Of a DNA stretch of 64,000 nucleotides, positions 22,210 to 32,694 are shown piece by piece. The notes under the pieces are model-generated. The model did not search any database. It was not told the DNA's origin and was given only the letters and a program-made list of their open reading frames with translations. Source of the stretch: Phoma sp. XZ068 (Eukaryota; Ascomycota; Dothideomycetes; Pleosporales; Didymellaceae). The first letter of the stretch is position 1. Each line of letters begins with the position of its first letter. The stretch lies in NCBI GenBank assembly GCA_004835665.1, contig RBKR01000004.1:744001-808000 (forward strand), written 5' to 3'. The position numbers were made by a program, and so were the translations under genes.

Positions 22210-23166
22210 ATGTCGCAACCACTAGGAAAGGACAAAGAGACCAGGATCACACTGATAGGAACCGGAACTATTGGGTTATCGTTCGCTGCCTTTCACCTCA
22301 CTCACCTTGCCAGCCCATCGCAATTGACAATCTACGACACACGGTCAGATGTCGCCCAATATGTGCAAGAGAACCTGCCACGACTCTTCAAGAACCAAAA
22401 TCAATCCTCTCTACCATCCTTCTCCGACGTGAAGATCGCAAGCTCGCTTCCGGAGGCCGTCGAAAATGCCTCCATCGTTCAAGAGTCCGGACCAGAAAAT
22501 GCCCCCTTCAAACTCAACCTCTGGGCCGAAGTAGAAAAGCATGCACCCAAAGACGCCCTCTTATGGAGTTCGACATCAGGTATCCCAGCTTCTCAGCAAA
22601 ATTGCAAAATGCAAGACTTGAGCCGCGTGCTGGTTGTCCATCCATACAACCCGCCGCATATCATGCCCCTCCTGGAGCTTGTGCCATCACCAGAAACATC
22701 GGAGGAGGTCGTTATGCGGACGGAAGAATTTTGGCGCACAAGAGGCCGCGTGCCCATCCATATCAAGAAAGAGACGACTGGTTTTGTGGCCAACAGGCTC
22801 GCATTTGCTCTACTGCGTGAAGCTGTACATCTCGTTGATCAGGGCGTGGTTTCTGTGGAAGAGCTAGATCAAATAGTGCAAACTTCAATGGGACCGAGAT
22901 GGGCGGTTGCAGGGCCTTTTAAGAGCTACCACGCAGGCGGGGGCCCAGCCGGGCTTGAAGGTTTCTTCAAGAACATTGGTGGTACAGTGCAGGACTGTTG
23001 GGCTGACGTCGGGACGCCGAACGTGGGGGATGGGTGGGAGAAGGAGATATTCGCACAGGCTAAAGAGGCTTATGGTACCGTCGACGTGGGAGAACGCGAT
23101 AGGATTACACGGAGGTTGCTACAAGTCTTGGAGGAGGAAAAGGCTAAATCAGGAGATGCAAAGTAA
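22210..23166 (+). CDS. 3-hydroxyacyl-CoA dehydrogenase-like NAD-dependent oxidoreductase
   Basis: The product is 318 residues and belongs to the 3-hydroxyacyl-CoA dehydrogenase superfamily, closest in architecture to single-domain relatives such as L-gulonate 3-dehydrogenase (lambda-crystallin) and carnitine 3-dehydrogenase. The N-terminal Rossmann fold has ITLIGTGTIGLSFA (residues 13-26). The middle has LLWSSTSGIP and VVHPYNPPHIMPLLELV, which holds the catalytic His region. The C-terminal helical domain has KKETTGFVANRLAFALLREA and MGPRWAVAGPFKSYH. The gene is intronless. I chose the ATG at 22210 because homology starts right after it. It ends in GDAK, so it has no PTS1, unlike its neighbour. 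Its substrate is uncertain. Confidence 0.88.
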   Translation: MSQPLGKDKETRITLIGTGTIGLSFAAFHLTHLASPSQLTIYDTRSDVAQYVQENLPRLFKNQNQSSLPSFSDVKIASSLPEAVENASIVQESGPENAPFKLNLWAEVEKHAPKDALLWSSTSGIPASQQNCKMQDLSRVLVVHPYNPPHIMPLLELVPSPETSEEVVMRTEEFWRTRGRVPIHIKKETTGFVANRLAFALLREAVHLVDQGVVSVEELDQIVQTSMGPRWAVAGPFKSYHAGGGPAGLEGFFKNIGGTVQDCWADVGTPNVGDGWEKEIFAQAKEAYGTVDVGERDRITRRLLQVLEEEKAKSGDAK

Positions 23167-23224
23167 GAAGTGAGAATGGTCAAATACACTATTGTCTAAG
23201 AGTAGCGGTTGCGCATCATAAACC

Positions 23225-23560
23225 TTACGATCCCGGCTGCACACGCCCTTTCATATTGAGCGTCCTGGTCGTTCTCTCACTCCTACGTCTTGCGATCTCG
23301 CTCCTGACGATGTCTCGCACATCAGTCTGTTTGACCGATTTATCTGCATCGCATATGGTGCTGCTCGGAAGAAGACTTAGGCTCCCCTTCCTATGACCGC
23401 ATTTTCCACATAATCCAGCTTTAACATGTCGGCGCCTCTTCATTCGGTTCGGACAGGCCAGTGGCTCGAAGGCATGCAGTTCGGCATGACTGCAGGGAGT
23501 ATGCTGCGTGCGCATTGGAAAAGCGCAAGTCTGGCACACGGAGAAGATGATGTAGCACAT
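23225..23560 (-). CDS. small Cys-rich, possibly zinc-binding protein
   Basis: I do not recognise a named family. From the ATG at 23560 the frame encodes 111 residues beginning MCYIIFSVCQTCAF. Cysteine spacings (CxxC, then PC, ACP and CGKCG within about 55 residues) resemble a common type of small filamentous-fungal protein with putative metal-binding cysteines near the N-terminus. The C-terminal half is basic (REIARRRSERTTR-like; actual core EIARRRSERTTR). The frame is open upstream of 23560, and CAG just before the ATG could be an acceptor, so a longer spliced form is possible. It is convergent with the dehydrogenase, only 58 nt away. Existence as a gene is uncertain. Confidence 0.4.
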   Translation of the reverse strand: MCYIIFSVCQTCAFPMRTQHTPCSHAELHAFEPLACPNRMKRRRHVKAGLCGKCGHRKGSLSLLPSSTICDADKSVKQTDVRDIVRSEIARRRSERTTRTLNMKGRVQPGS

Positions 23561-24719
23561 CTGAGCGATGTGACGGAGTTTGAAGATCTGCTCGGCTTTG
23601 AAAGGGTTAGGCAAAACGTGGCTGACCTACAATCCAGAAGTTATCTGAAAGGGTTTTCCTGGCACCTTTGTGGTGATGTCGACTCTGCGGATCCAGTCGT
23701 AGAACTCACGAAATGCAGAGGTCCCGAATGTAGAGGTGTGGAGGAATGCAAAGTACGGGTATGTAGGTATCCAGTGTATCTGTGATGGCAGCGACATACA
23801 GTGGCACTCTGGTAGCCATTCATAGTGGTAATGTACCCGATGGTATGCTTGATACATGATCGTTTGCCAGATTGCGATTGCTAGACTTTCCAGACATCGC
23901 TTTGACACATGCTGCCATACTTTGAGACATTGTTTCTTGTTGTTGTTCTGCTTTGTGTTGGGGCTTTGTACTTTGTGCTTTGTTTCACGCTCCCAATTAT
24001 TTGCCAGTAGTTGGTCATAAGTCCTGCCATCAAAGCAACTTAGCTTGAGAGCGCCATCGCCATGGTGTTAATGTTCAAAGGAATTAAGCAGAACGAAACA
24101 TTGGCTCGTTCTGAGATGAGGCGTGGAAGTTGCCAAGTAGATATATGGGTTTATTTATGTGCGAAGCATCTGCATCAAATAAGGAAGTCGTTATGTAAAG
24201 ATCCACGAAATTAATAATAAACTAATTATACTTGTATTACCGAGACACCGTAAGCCTCGGAAAGCGTCATGACGCAATGTCCTTGATTTTCCCGCAAGGT
24301 GCACAGCATCACCTGGCTCGCTAGAATCCCGATCGCTATGAGTGCGTTCATATTGAAGCCGATGCAAATAAAACCCTCACACGTTAGGAGTTGGTGAAGT
24401 CAGCGTACGATTCAGTGCAAGGCAGCTACGGCAACCAATCACCCGCCCCGCTTCTTCGCTGACCCTTATCACGAAAACAACCTCGGCACATACGCCATTG
24501 ATCCACGCGGATCAAACACCGAGCCGCGACTCGAACAAATACATACCCCCGTAGAGCCCCAGAATTCCCCATACCCACCGTACCAAACACTCAAACATCC
24601 AGAATCATACGCCTTCCACCACTCGCACCTCCCACACCTACCTATCGTTCTTTCAATCAATAGCCTAGCCGAGCCGATCCTCAATACCCGTTGCGCTGCG
24701 CCGCCCTCACACGATCACC
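23561..24719. other. intergenic, partly AT-rich
   Basis: No gene is recognised. The part around 24165-24245 is markedly AT-rich. The last 300 nt are C-rich and should contain the promoter and leader of the cytochrome b5 gene. Confidence 0.4.
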
Positions 24720-25095
24720 ATGTCCGAGCAACTCACAACGAAGCAAGTCGCCGAGCACAACACTGTTGAAAAGGGGTTGTACATTATTGTAGACAAGGAT
24801 GTATACAAGCTAGATACCTTTGTAGACGAGCACCCCGGTGGTGCAAAGATCCTGAAGAGGGTGGGTGGAAAGGATGCGAGCAAGCAGTTCTGGAAGGTAC
24901 GTCACTTTTCTGTTGCCTATATGCGCCGCAGTTTTCCAGTATCGCTTTTGCTTCAAATGTTCATTAAGCGCTATGGGGTGCTGTGCAGTTATGGGAAACA
25001 TGCTAATATTCTAACAGTACCACAACGAGAGCGTCCTCAAGAAGTACGGGTCCAAGCTGAAGGTCGGCACAGTCAAGGAGGAGGCAAAGCTATGA
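24720..25095 (+). CDS. soluble cytochrome b5 with C-terminal AKL
   Basis: This is a short haem-binding electron carrier. Exons are 24720-24896 and 25018-25095, with a 121-nt intron (GTACGT...CTAACAG), giving 84 residues. The haem ligands are His38 in DEHPGGAKIL and His61 in YHNESVLKKYG; the splice junction lies directly before Tyr60, and the spliced frame runs straight to a stop. Unlike classical microsomal cytochrome b5 (about 120-135 residues), there is no C-terminal membrane anchor. The protein instead ends EEAKL, and Ala-Lys-Leu is a good type 1 peroxisomal signal. A matrix location is therefore predicted but not shown. Possible partners are peroxisomal desaturases, hydroxylases or reductases, none of which is adjacent. 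Confidence 0.9.
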
Positions 25096-25533
25096 GCAAT
25101 ACAAAGAAACCTAGACAATGCGATATCAGAAGCACATCCATGTCGCCATGTGAGCTACCGTTCATACCAATCATGGGTTTCAACGATCTCATGAGCAGTA
25201 CCCGTGGCTGTATGCACTAAGTGGGCACGAAGCACTTGCAAGCCAGACATCCTGCAACCACCACATCTATCGCAGAGGAATCGCATTGGATGCAACATCT
25301 TTGTTATAATATTTGATCTGTTCTCCTCGGCTTCTCTAAACTCTCCACATCTTCTAAACATTGACTAGAAATTAATGACACGCTGAGCTATGCAAGACCA
25401 AAGACAAATAAATCCAGGCTCTAAGTAGGTATAGTGCGTAAAGTTCAACAAGCGCAAATGCCGTGGGTATCGTAATGCCGCGCAAATATGCAAAAAGTGA
25501 GTGCTGCCGTTTCTCATGTGTTCTTTTCCGCTC
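25096..25533. other. intergenic between convergent genes
   Basis: Nothing is recognised apart from the 3' flanks of the cytochrome b5 gene and the minus-strand gene that ends at 25534. Confidence 0.4.
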
Positions 25534-26409
25534 TCAGAAGCAGGTCCATCGTGACTTTAGCTTGGGCCGCTGCATCTGTGAGTTCTGTGTGGGGAGTCGC
25601 TTTATCTCCTTCTCGTTGATGTGACTATCGATGACGTCCAGTCTGTAGCGTCGAACGGATCCAGCGTCCGACTGATCTTTCTCGTAGAATCTCTCCGGTG
25701 GTCCTGAGACACAACGCGGAACCACTCTTCTAACTAAGCCTCGGAGGCCAGTATTTTGTTTGTCAATTCTCTCGTAGTCGCGCTTTCGTGTACTAGGTGA
25801 GTTCCAGTGCGTGGTGGTAGCTGGAACCGGAACACGTGCGCTTTCTGTCTCTTGCAGTGGACTATGCTCCTCGACCATGGCCATCTCATCCATACTGAAA
25901 CGTGAGGTCGCACTCGGAAATCCAAAGTTGTCTTGGTGAGATAGTGTTGGACTCGGTAGGGCAGAGTTGGCCTGGTAGGATGGGTGCGAAAACAAGCTGC
26001 AACTGCGAAAATGGAGTGCGAGTACATCGTCGACGTCCTGACTCGCGGGTGATATGGCCTGGGAGCTCTTAATTCGGTAATGGCGAGCTGGCCTAGAAGG
26101 ATCCACGATTGTACAGGAAGTACGGCGGGAAGAGAGCTTCGAATCATGACCACGTCCTTTTGACTTTGACCTGGTGGTCGAGTTCTCTGATGATGAGGCT
26201 GATCGATGATTAGTTGGTCGCGGTCGCTTCTCAGAAGCTGGTCGGTGTGTAGACATATTTGCAGACTCCGAAGTCTCAATCGAGCTTGGAACTGCCTTCG
26301 CCGTGCGACGGCGATGAGGTGCGGTGTTGCTTCTGCGCAAGGGTGTTGATGGTTCCTTTGAGGGGTTGGAGAGAAAGGACTCTACGTATCCACTGTCCTT
26401 TCGATTCAT
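25534..26409 (-). CDS. disordered Ser/Arg-rich protein, unknown function
   Basis: I do not recognise the family. The single-exon frame encodes 291 residues from a true ATG (MNRKDSGYVESFLS). The N-terminal 110 residues are rich in Ser, Arg, Thr and Pro and look disordered; they contain many R-x-x-S and S-P sites suited to phosphorylation. The central part has LSHQDNFGFPSATSRFSMDE. The C-terminal third is the most ordered-looking (GLRGLVRRVVPRCVSGPPE) and ends LKSRWTCF, a short aromatic/Cys tail that is not a CaaX box. Length, an ATG start and absence of stops support a real gene. Confidence 0.65.
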   Translation of the reverse strand: MNRKDSGYVESFLSNPSKEPSTPLRRSNTAPHRRRTAKAVPSSIETSESANMSTHRPASEKRPRPTNHRSASSSENSTTRSKSKGRGHDSKLSSRRTSCTIVDPSRPARHYRIKSSQAISPASQDVDDVLALHFRSCSLFSHPSYQANSALPSPTLSHQDNFGFPSATSRFSMDEMAMVEEHSPLQETESARVPVPATTTHWNSPSTRKRDYERIDKQNTGLRGLVRRVVPRCVSGPPERFYEKDQSDAGSVRRYRLDVIDSHINEKEIKRLPTQNSQMQRPKLKSRWTCF

Positions 26410-27766
26410 TGTCGATCCATAAAGAGGCGGTGACAGGTAGTGGACCGTGACGTAGTATTTGAAATTTGATCAGTTGTTGAATTGTTGATGGATATAGTTA
26501 TTTCGGCATCCTTTAGCTTCGTCAGTGCTGTGGGCGAATCAGGAAGGTACTACGCGAAAGGGGCCTCACCAGCAACCAGTGCGAGCGCGAAGTGGAAGAT
26601 AATCGATCCCCAAGCACAAAGAACCCAAGGTGAGGAGCAAAGAAGGTCGAAATACAAGGATGATATGCAAACGCAGGTAGATCAGATGATGCAGGCTGTG
26701 AGACCCGCAGCACTATTGAGGGAACCGGCGTAGTCAGTTGCAGAGCGGCTAGCCGAGATATAAAGAAAGTCAAACAACGGGAAATGTAGATCTCGCACTT
26801 CGATTGGCCCAGATTGTGCCAACACTAAAAAGCGCGCGCAGAAGATGCACGATCTTTGGCAGAAGTGCAGTTGGGCGGTGGACTGGCTTTGAAGCTGAGT
26901 TCACCGCTTCAACTTCGACGTCCGGGGTTGTAGAACTAGAAACCCGAGGGGTCTAGTGCCGGAATAAAACTGGAGAATAGTTGTCAAGGCTCGCGCTGGT
27001 CGAAACGGACAATGACAGGTGCACTAAACATGCCAACTCCGAAAGACTGTGCTGAAAGGTAGGTTGAAGTATGATGTCGTCCATTTTCACATGCGAGAAA
27101 GGCCGTGGGTGTGGTGCCTTATCGCAGGACCAATACAGCAACGAAGATCACTCGGCTGGACTTGTGACAACCCTCATGAGTGGACGAGGTTCGAGACATG
27201 TCGGATTGCAGCCTCGCGCTCCATGGCGCGCACGGTTAGCGGGAAGGACCGAATCATATGTGAGAACGCCATCGATAGCGACATCGGGCCAAGCGCACCT
27301 GCCTGAATTCAGGCAAGCCTATCCGGAACATGTCAAGATTTCAGGGTCACAATCCAATGAAGCGGCGACGCACGACATCGTGGGCTGTAACCGAAATGTT
27401 CAAGACGGCAGAGCCACAACCAAAATGAGATTTTTCAGGGCCCTGCTCAAAATGGTCAACCAGACGAGACTGTAAGGAGCTGGTGCCAGCCAGCTGAGAG
27501 GCAATCCAGGCCCTTGCGCTTGCTGCACAGAAGGCATCCGCTGCAAACGCCGTGGCGGAACACATATGCGCCAAGGTTTCGTATGCAGATGACCGGGACA
27601 GGGACGCCACCAATGACTTTGTCACGAGGAGGACAACACCAAATCGTTCGCGCCCTCCACGCAAGCGGCGCCAACTCCAAAGTTTGCAGCCTGCTTCATT
27701 ATTCGCGCTAAGTATTTGAGTACTGAACCCGAACACACGGTTCGACTCTCGTTTCGTGAAAAGACC
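26410..27766. other. intergenic, no gene recognised
   Basis: These 1.36 kb contain only short overlapping frames on both strands (the longest is about 134 codons at 27071-27475) without recognisable domains. The left part is the upstream region of the minus-strand gene at 25534-26409. Confidence 0.4.
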
Positions 27767-28615
27767 TCACTGAATCTCGTGATAGAACCCCTCGATCAGC
27801 TTCGCAACATCCTCGAATGCTTCGAGACAGTGCCAGTGGCCGATGCCTTTCATGACCTCTAGTTTCTTTTCGCTCGTGCCCATCTCTTCGAACATTCTCT
27901 TGCAGCCTTCCAGAGGTGCACTCTTATCTTCCTCGCCAGCCAGGATCAGGATGGGGATGTTGATCTTGCTGTAACTTGGCGGTTTGGCATTGATGATCAC
28001 TCGGCAATTCGAACAATACCCGGCGGGGTCTTGCCCAAGAAGGAGCTCTCGAATGAATGCTGATGCTAGAGGTGACGCCTTGGACCCTACCGCTGCTTGA
28101 GGTACGGTATCCGCCATGGGTTGCATTCCGTCCTTTAGAACTGCCTCGATACGTTTTTCGAACACGGGTACCATACCCTCGCTGGGGTACACGGGTCCAA
28201 TCAGAATTGCAGCAACGACTCGGTCGCTGCGTTCAGCTGCGAGATGAGCAGCTACAATGCTGTATAGAGTCAGTGCTGTAGACTTGCTTTTGTTGTGTTG
28301 TCTTACGTACCCTCCCATGCTGTGGCCTACAACGATTGCTTTTGACACATTGAGTGTATCGAGAATGCCAATGATGTCGTCTCCAAGACTCTGAACGCTT
28401 GCCTGTTCACCTGTGTATGGGGACCTGCCAGCACCGGTGTTGTCGAATATTATGCATCGGAAACCATTCGCTCGTAGTCGCTCCACGACAGCGTGATAAT
28501 AGTTCTGCGATGACCCAAGGCCATGCATGAAGATCAATGTCTCCAGCACGTCCTTGCCCTCGGGCTTCAGGTCCGCATAGTGAATCGTCTTGTTGCTAAC
28601 AGTAAGGAATGGCAT
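27767..28615 (-). CDS. alpha/beta hydrolase, 3-oxoadipate enol-lactonase-like
   Basis: This is a cytosolic-looking alpha/beta hydrolase of the enol-lactonase/epoxide-hydrolase branch. Exons are 28615-28311 and 28259-27767, giving 265 residues. Catalytic features are visible: the oxyanion segment MHGLGSSQNYY, the nucleophile elbow GHSMGG (Ser about residue 98), the acid in LAGEEDKSAP and the histidine in GIGHWHCLEA. The 51-nt intron (GTACGT...TACAG, branch CTGAC) lies inside the elbow and restores GHSMGGIVAAHLA. It has no in-frame stop and is a multiple of three, so an unspliced reading looks open but carries 17 extra residues after the elbow. The substrate is unknown; other genes of beta-ketoadipate breakdown are not seen nearby. 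Confidence 0.87.
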   Translation of the reverse strand: MPFLTVSNKTIHYADLKPEGKDVLETLIFMHGLGSSQNYYHAVVERLRANGFRCIIFDNTGAGRSPYTGEQASVQSLGDDIIGILDTLNVSKAIVVGHSMGGYVRQHNKSKSTALTLYSIVAAHLAAERSDRVVAAILIGPVYPSEGMVPVFEKRIEAVLKDGMQPMADTVPQAAVGSKASPLASAFIRELLLGQDPAGYCSNCRVIINAKPPSYSKINIPILILAGEEDKSAPLEGCKRMFEEMGTSEKKLEVMKGIGHWHCLEAFEDVAKLIEGFYHEIQ

Positions 28616-28945
28616 ATTGTCGGTCGATAGTTGGGTATTTGAAAGTTGGTGAGCTTCATTGTAGGCTACATCGTAGGTGTTAGCTGTAGAGGAACCGTTC
28701 CGCTCGGGAGATCGTTCGGGTCGGATGGCGGTGATGTCACTGCTGATTAAGGCCCACTTCGGCAAAGGCACCAGAGCATCGCACCTTCCGCCATCACCAG
28801 ACACGGACATACGGATAGCATTCAGTGTCTTTATATACCTTGTTGAATTTTTAATGCTCAATAGAAGATAATGGGCTGAGCTCCCCCAATTACTATGTAC
28901 AGAAATACACCCCGCAGAACGCCCCGCAAGCTCCCGGCCATGTAG
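28616..28945. other. intergenic, hydrolase promoter
   Basis: The stretch between two minus-strand genes holds the hydrolase upstream region and the 3' flank of the next gene. Nothing else is seen. Confidence 0.4.
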
Positions 28946-29653
28946 CTACTGCGTCCCTCCGATTGTATGGATGCTGTACTTGGCCTTCACTGCCTCTCTA
29001 CACACCTCGAACAATTCCGGGCATAGAGGGTCGGTTTGATCATTCAACAGTGTCCATAGCAGCTGCGCAAGCCCTTCCCTGGTCGTAACCTGCTTCAGGT
29101 CATCGCGCACACTCGCCTCATTCTCGGCAGACCGTCCTCGTTCCTTCGACCACATCTTGCTGATTGAAGTTGCTCGGTCTCTTCTCCTTCCATTCTTCAA
29201 GTCCATCGCCTTCTGCTGCTTCGCTGCGAGCATGATCTCTTCAGACTCATTCCACAATGCTGTTCGCCGAAAAAAATGCTTGGTTGCTGCTTCTTCAAAC
29301 TGTGGACGCCAGGATGATATTGCTTCTTCGAACTCAGGATCTGGATGTTGGTTTGGGTCCCATTTGCGGAGGAAGTACTTGAATGTGCGAACCTCGCCGT
29401 TGGGAAGTGAAACGACAAGCGATTCAAAGGCGAACGGATCATCTGGTGTAGATTGTTCGGCGGTAGGTGAGCTGCTCCGGTTTTCTGCTCGGAGTGCATC
29501 GTATGCTTCGACTACCCTTGATACAGCCACCTTCTTGTGTGCAGTGACAGCACCGGTTCCATCGAAAACATTGGGTGGAAGACCGACTTGTTCCTTGGAA
29601 CGGTCGCTGTGATGTCGGTGCAGAAGCGAATGGTGTCGCTTGATAGTCGCCAT
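28946..29653 (-). CDS. protein of unknown function, 235 residues
   Basis: I cannot assign a family. The ATG at 29653 has a favourable context (GCTACCATGGCG), and the frame upstream has no other ATG. The N-terminus is basic and His-rich (MATIKRHHSLLHRHHSD). The central part reads as folded (FESLVVSLPNGEVRTFKYFL, then WRPQFEEAATKHFFRRTALW). A Lys/Arg/Glu-rich helical region (MDLKNGRRRDRATSISKMWS) follows, and the C-terminus contains LAQLLWTLLNDQTDPLCPELF. No signal peptide or membrane segment is seen. Continuous coding and sensible composition support a real, probably conserved fungal gene. Confidence 0.68.
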   Translation of the reverse strand: MATIKRHHSLLHRHHSDRSKEQVGLPPNVFDGTGAVTAHKKVAVSRVVEAYDALRAENRSSSPTAEQSTPDDPFAFESLVVSLPNGEVRTFKYFLRKWDPNQHPDPEFEEAISSWRPQFEEAATKHFFRRTALWNESEEIMLAAKQQKAMDLKNGRRRDRATSISKMWSKERGRSAENEASVRDDLKQVTTREGLAQLLWTLLNDQTDPLCPELFEVCREAVKAKYSIHTIGGTQ

Positions 29654-30354
29654 GGTAGCTGTCGACGTGCGTCGAGTGACGACCTTGAGGTTCGAGCTTG
29701 GCTTTCGAATACTATAACGCCAAATTCGGAGACTCGGTCGCTGTTCAATCCAGCGTTGAGCAAGTAGGTGGAGTTGCGAGTGATCCAGCTTGGGCAATGT
29801 CACAGCCACAGCATGTGTGTATAAGCTCAGTCTTAGAAGGGAGACACGTATGGTTTCATGCAGGCTGACAGCGCTTTCACGGTTTTCAATAGCCCGCAGA
29901 ATGAAGATGCGCCGTTACGCAATCTAGGCCGAGTATCCGCGCACGCAGCGAATTTCTAATGATTCGATAGGTGACCGGCATCACTTGGGCCGTAAAACGG
30001 GGTGGTCAAGTCACTCCAGCCAATCAGCGGTGAGGCTTCGGCCGTGGCGTTCCGGGCGCAGTCACTGCGCCATTTAGCTTCATTGGCTATCGTGCTTTCT
30101 GAATGAGACGCTCGTGGTGTTTACAGAGCATTGTGCTCCGCGCGTCGCGCTGTATGGCCTCAGAGTTAAGGGGAGTTACCACTGTGGCGCTAAACCGTAC
30201 TTGATACAGTGTTGGTACATCAAAATTAACTCGACCTGAGGCTGAGCTGATGAACGTGCGAGGGCGAGTTTGTTTTAGAATTTGAATTGTGTGCTCAGAA
30301 TATGCAGAAAATTATCTATGTACGAAGATCATGAGCTAGCCAGACAGGCTTGCT
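29654..30354. other. intergenic between two minus-strand genes
   Basis: No gene is recognised. A CCAAT box at 30020-30024 and a reverse-strand-type ATTGG near 30083 are candidate HAP-complex sites for the gene starting at 29653, but such pentamers are common by chance. Confidence 0.35.
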
Positions 30355-32694
30355 TTAGTTGTCCAGAGGGTATCGGTCCAGGAACTTGAACGTCTTCAGA
30401 CCCTCCGACAGCTGATCCACAATGGAAGCCGTGCCGTTTGCGCCGAATGCATAAACACCTGGGGTACCGGCCTCGACACCGGCAGTGGAGAAGATCTGAC
30501 TTCCAGAACCTACGGCACCAACGGGTTTGCCCCACCTGTACGCATCCTGCACAAGCTGCAGAGGGCGACCAGCGGGGAAGAGGGTCGAGCGGCGGCTGGA
30601 AGTAGTGTTGGAGCCAGTGGTCGCGTTGCTGTTAGCCAGGCTTCCAGGAGCCGCAAAGAGATCGCTGGCGCTGCCGTCAACGACGATAGCATCAAACTGA
30701 ACTGCAGAAGTGGCGGAATAGGTTTGGTCAATGCCCTCGCCGAGGTGCTCAGCGACGACTGCAAAGCCAACGTTGACTTCCTTGAGAGCTGCCCTGAGGC
30801 TTGCAGCGAGATCACCGCTGGCGGAATTGGACGTCAAAAATCCGACCTTGAGCCCATCAATCTTGAGAAGGGGTGCTTCGGCAGCACTGACGCCAATTGT
30901 GGTATTGTCATGGTAGTAGGTGTCTTCTGCCTCCGGTGCAGTCATGCCAATAGCCTCGGCAACACGGACTGCAACATCATGGCTAACACGGTTGAGCTGG
31001 ATGAGAACGTTGTTCTTGACGACATCACTCTTGAGTTGTGCGGTCTCAAAGCGCATGGCGTTGATAACGAACTGCTGCTCGACGGGAAGCAGCGAGTTGA
31101 AGAACAGCCTTGGCTGCGACCAAACATCGGCAAAGGTGGACGAGACAGCGCGTACAAGTTTTCCTCCAGTGGAGCGGTTAGGTGCAGTGAAGAAACCACG
31201 GCCTTCTTTCTGTGTCGCCTGCTTAGGCGATCCAGCGTTGAGAGTGTTGGGGCTGTATGCCGCAGTGTTGAGCGGAATGTACATCTGACCAGCGCCATCT
31301 CGTTGGTTGTTGTGAACCGGGACACGAGGCTGGTTGATGGGCAGTTGTTCGAAGTTGGGGCCACCGTTGCGGTTCAGCTGAGTATCAAGGTAGGAGAATA
31401 GGCGGCCTTGTAGTAGGGGATCCTCGGAGAAGTCGATTCCACGGACGACGTGTCCAACCTGAAACATTACTTGCTCAGTCTCGGCAAAGTAGTTGCGAGG
31501 ATTGCGGTTCAGCGTGAGCTTGCCAAGGGGCGTGAAAGGAACAATATCTTCAGGAACGATCTTGGTAGGGTCGAGAACGTCGAAGCCCCAGCGCAACTGG
31601 TCCTCTTCCTCGAATACTTGAGCTTCGAAGACCCACTCGGGGAACAAGCCATTCTCAATGCTCTCGAACAAGTCCTGGCGGTGGAAGTCGGCGTTCATTC
31701 CTGTGGTGACTTGAGCCTCTTCCCACAATAGGGACGCCTTGCCCTGCAGTGTCCTGAACCTGAACTTGACAAGCTTGGTTTTGCCTTCGTCCGTGACAAA
31801 ACGGAAAGTATGTACGCCCCATCCATCACAATGCCTGTAGGAGCGAATAGTACCGTGACCACTCATTGCCCAAAAAAGGGTGTGCAGCGAAGAAGGCTGC
31901 TGACTGAAAAAGTCCCAAGCACTGTCATGCGCGGTGGCAGCTTGCGGGATCTCGCTGTCTGGCCTAGGCTTTACAGCGTGGATCAGGTCAGGGAACTTAA
32001 TAGCATCCTGAATGAAGAAGACAGGAACGTTGTTGCCGACAATATCTGATTCCCAGTTAGTACACTATTTTGCGAAACTATATCATTGTCGAGCTTACCA
32101 AAGTTGCCCTCATCCGTATAGAAACGGACGGCAAAACCGTGTACATCGCGCACGGTATCGGGTGATCCACGACTGCCAGCAACAGTTGAGAATCGAATGA
32201 AAACCGGGGTTTCCTTGTCAGGTGTGCCCAAGAAAGAGGCGCCGGTAATGTTCGACCAGTCGCCGTATGATGTGAAAACACCATGAGCGCCAGCTCCTCG
32301 TGCATGGACTGCTCGCTCTGGGACTCTTTCGTGGTCTATAGTCCTGGTCAGTATGTTCAAGCTTGTGTTCTCGGGCAAACTCACCAAAGTGCATGATCTT
32401 CTCACGGAAAGTGAAGTCTTCTAAAAGCGTAGGCCCTCTTTCACCTGCGCTGAGACTCTCTAGGTCTTCAATAGGTGTTCCGGTGTTCGACGTCATGTAG
32501 ACGTCGGTGTCGTTGATCTCATACTGAGCCATGAACTCATCGGTATTCGAAGGTACACCGGATGAGCCATCTGCTCTCTTGACCTGAGGGTGACTGGCAG
32601 GCACGCTGCGAGAAGTATCCTCCATATAAGGACATGATGCTTGGGCAATATGTGCGTAAGCAGCGAAAGCTGCAATGAGGCCGGACTTGACCAT
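30355..32694 (-). CDS. large-subunit secreted catalase
   Basis: This is a clade 2 (large-subunit) haem catalase, which converts hydrogen peroxide to water and oxygen and protects the cell surface or hyphal environment. Exons are 32694-32385, 32335-32099 and 32045-30355, with introns of 49 and 53 nt, giving 745 residues. The N-terminus is a clear signal peptide (MVKSGLIAAFAAYAHIAQA). The distal active-site histidine is in RVPERAVHARGAGAHG (about 115-125). FIRFSTVAGSRGSPDT, NFDIVGNNVPVFFIQDAIKF, the haem-ligand tyrosine in LFSYLDTQLNR and the flavodoxin-like C-terminal domain typical of the clade (LKVGFLTSNSASGDLAASLR, FDAIVVDGSASDL) follow. It has the expected length of CatB/Cat-3-type enzymes. 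Confidence 0.96.
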
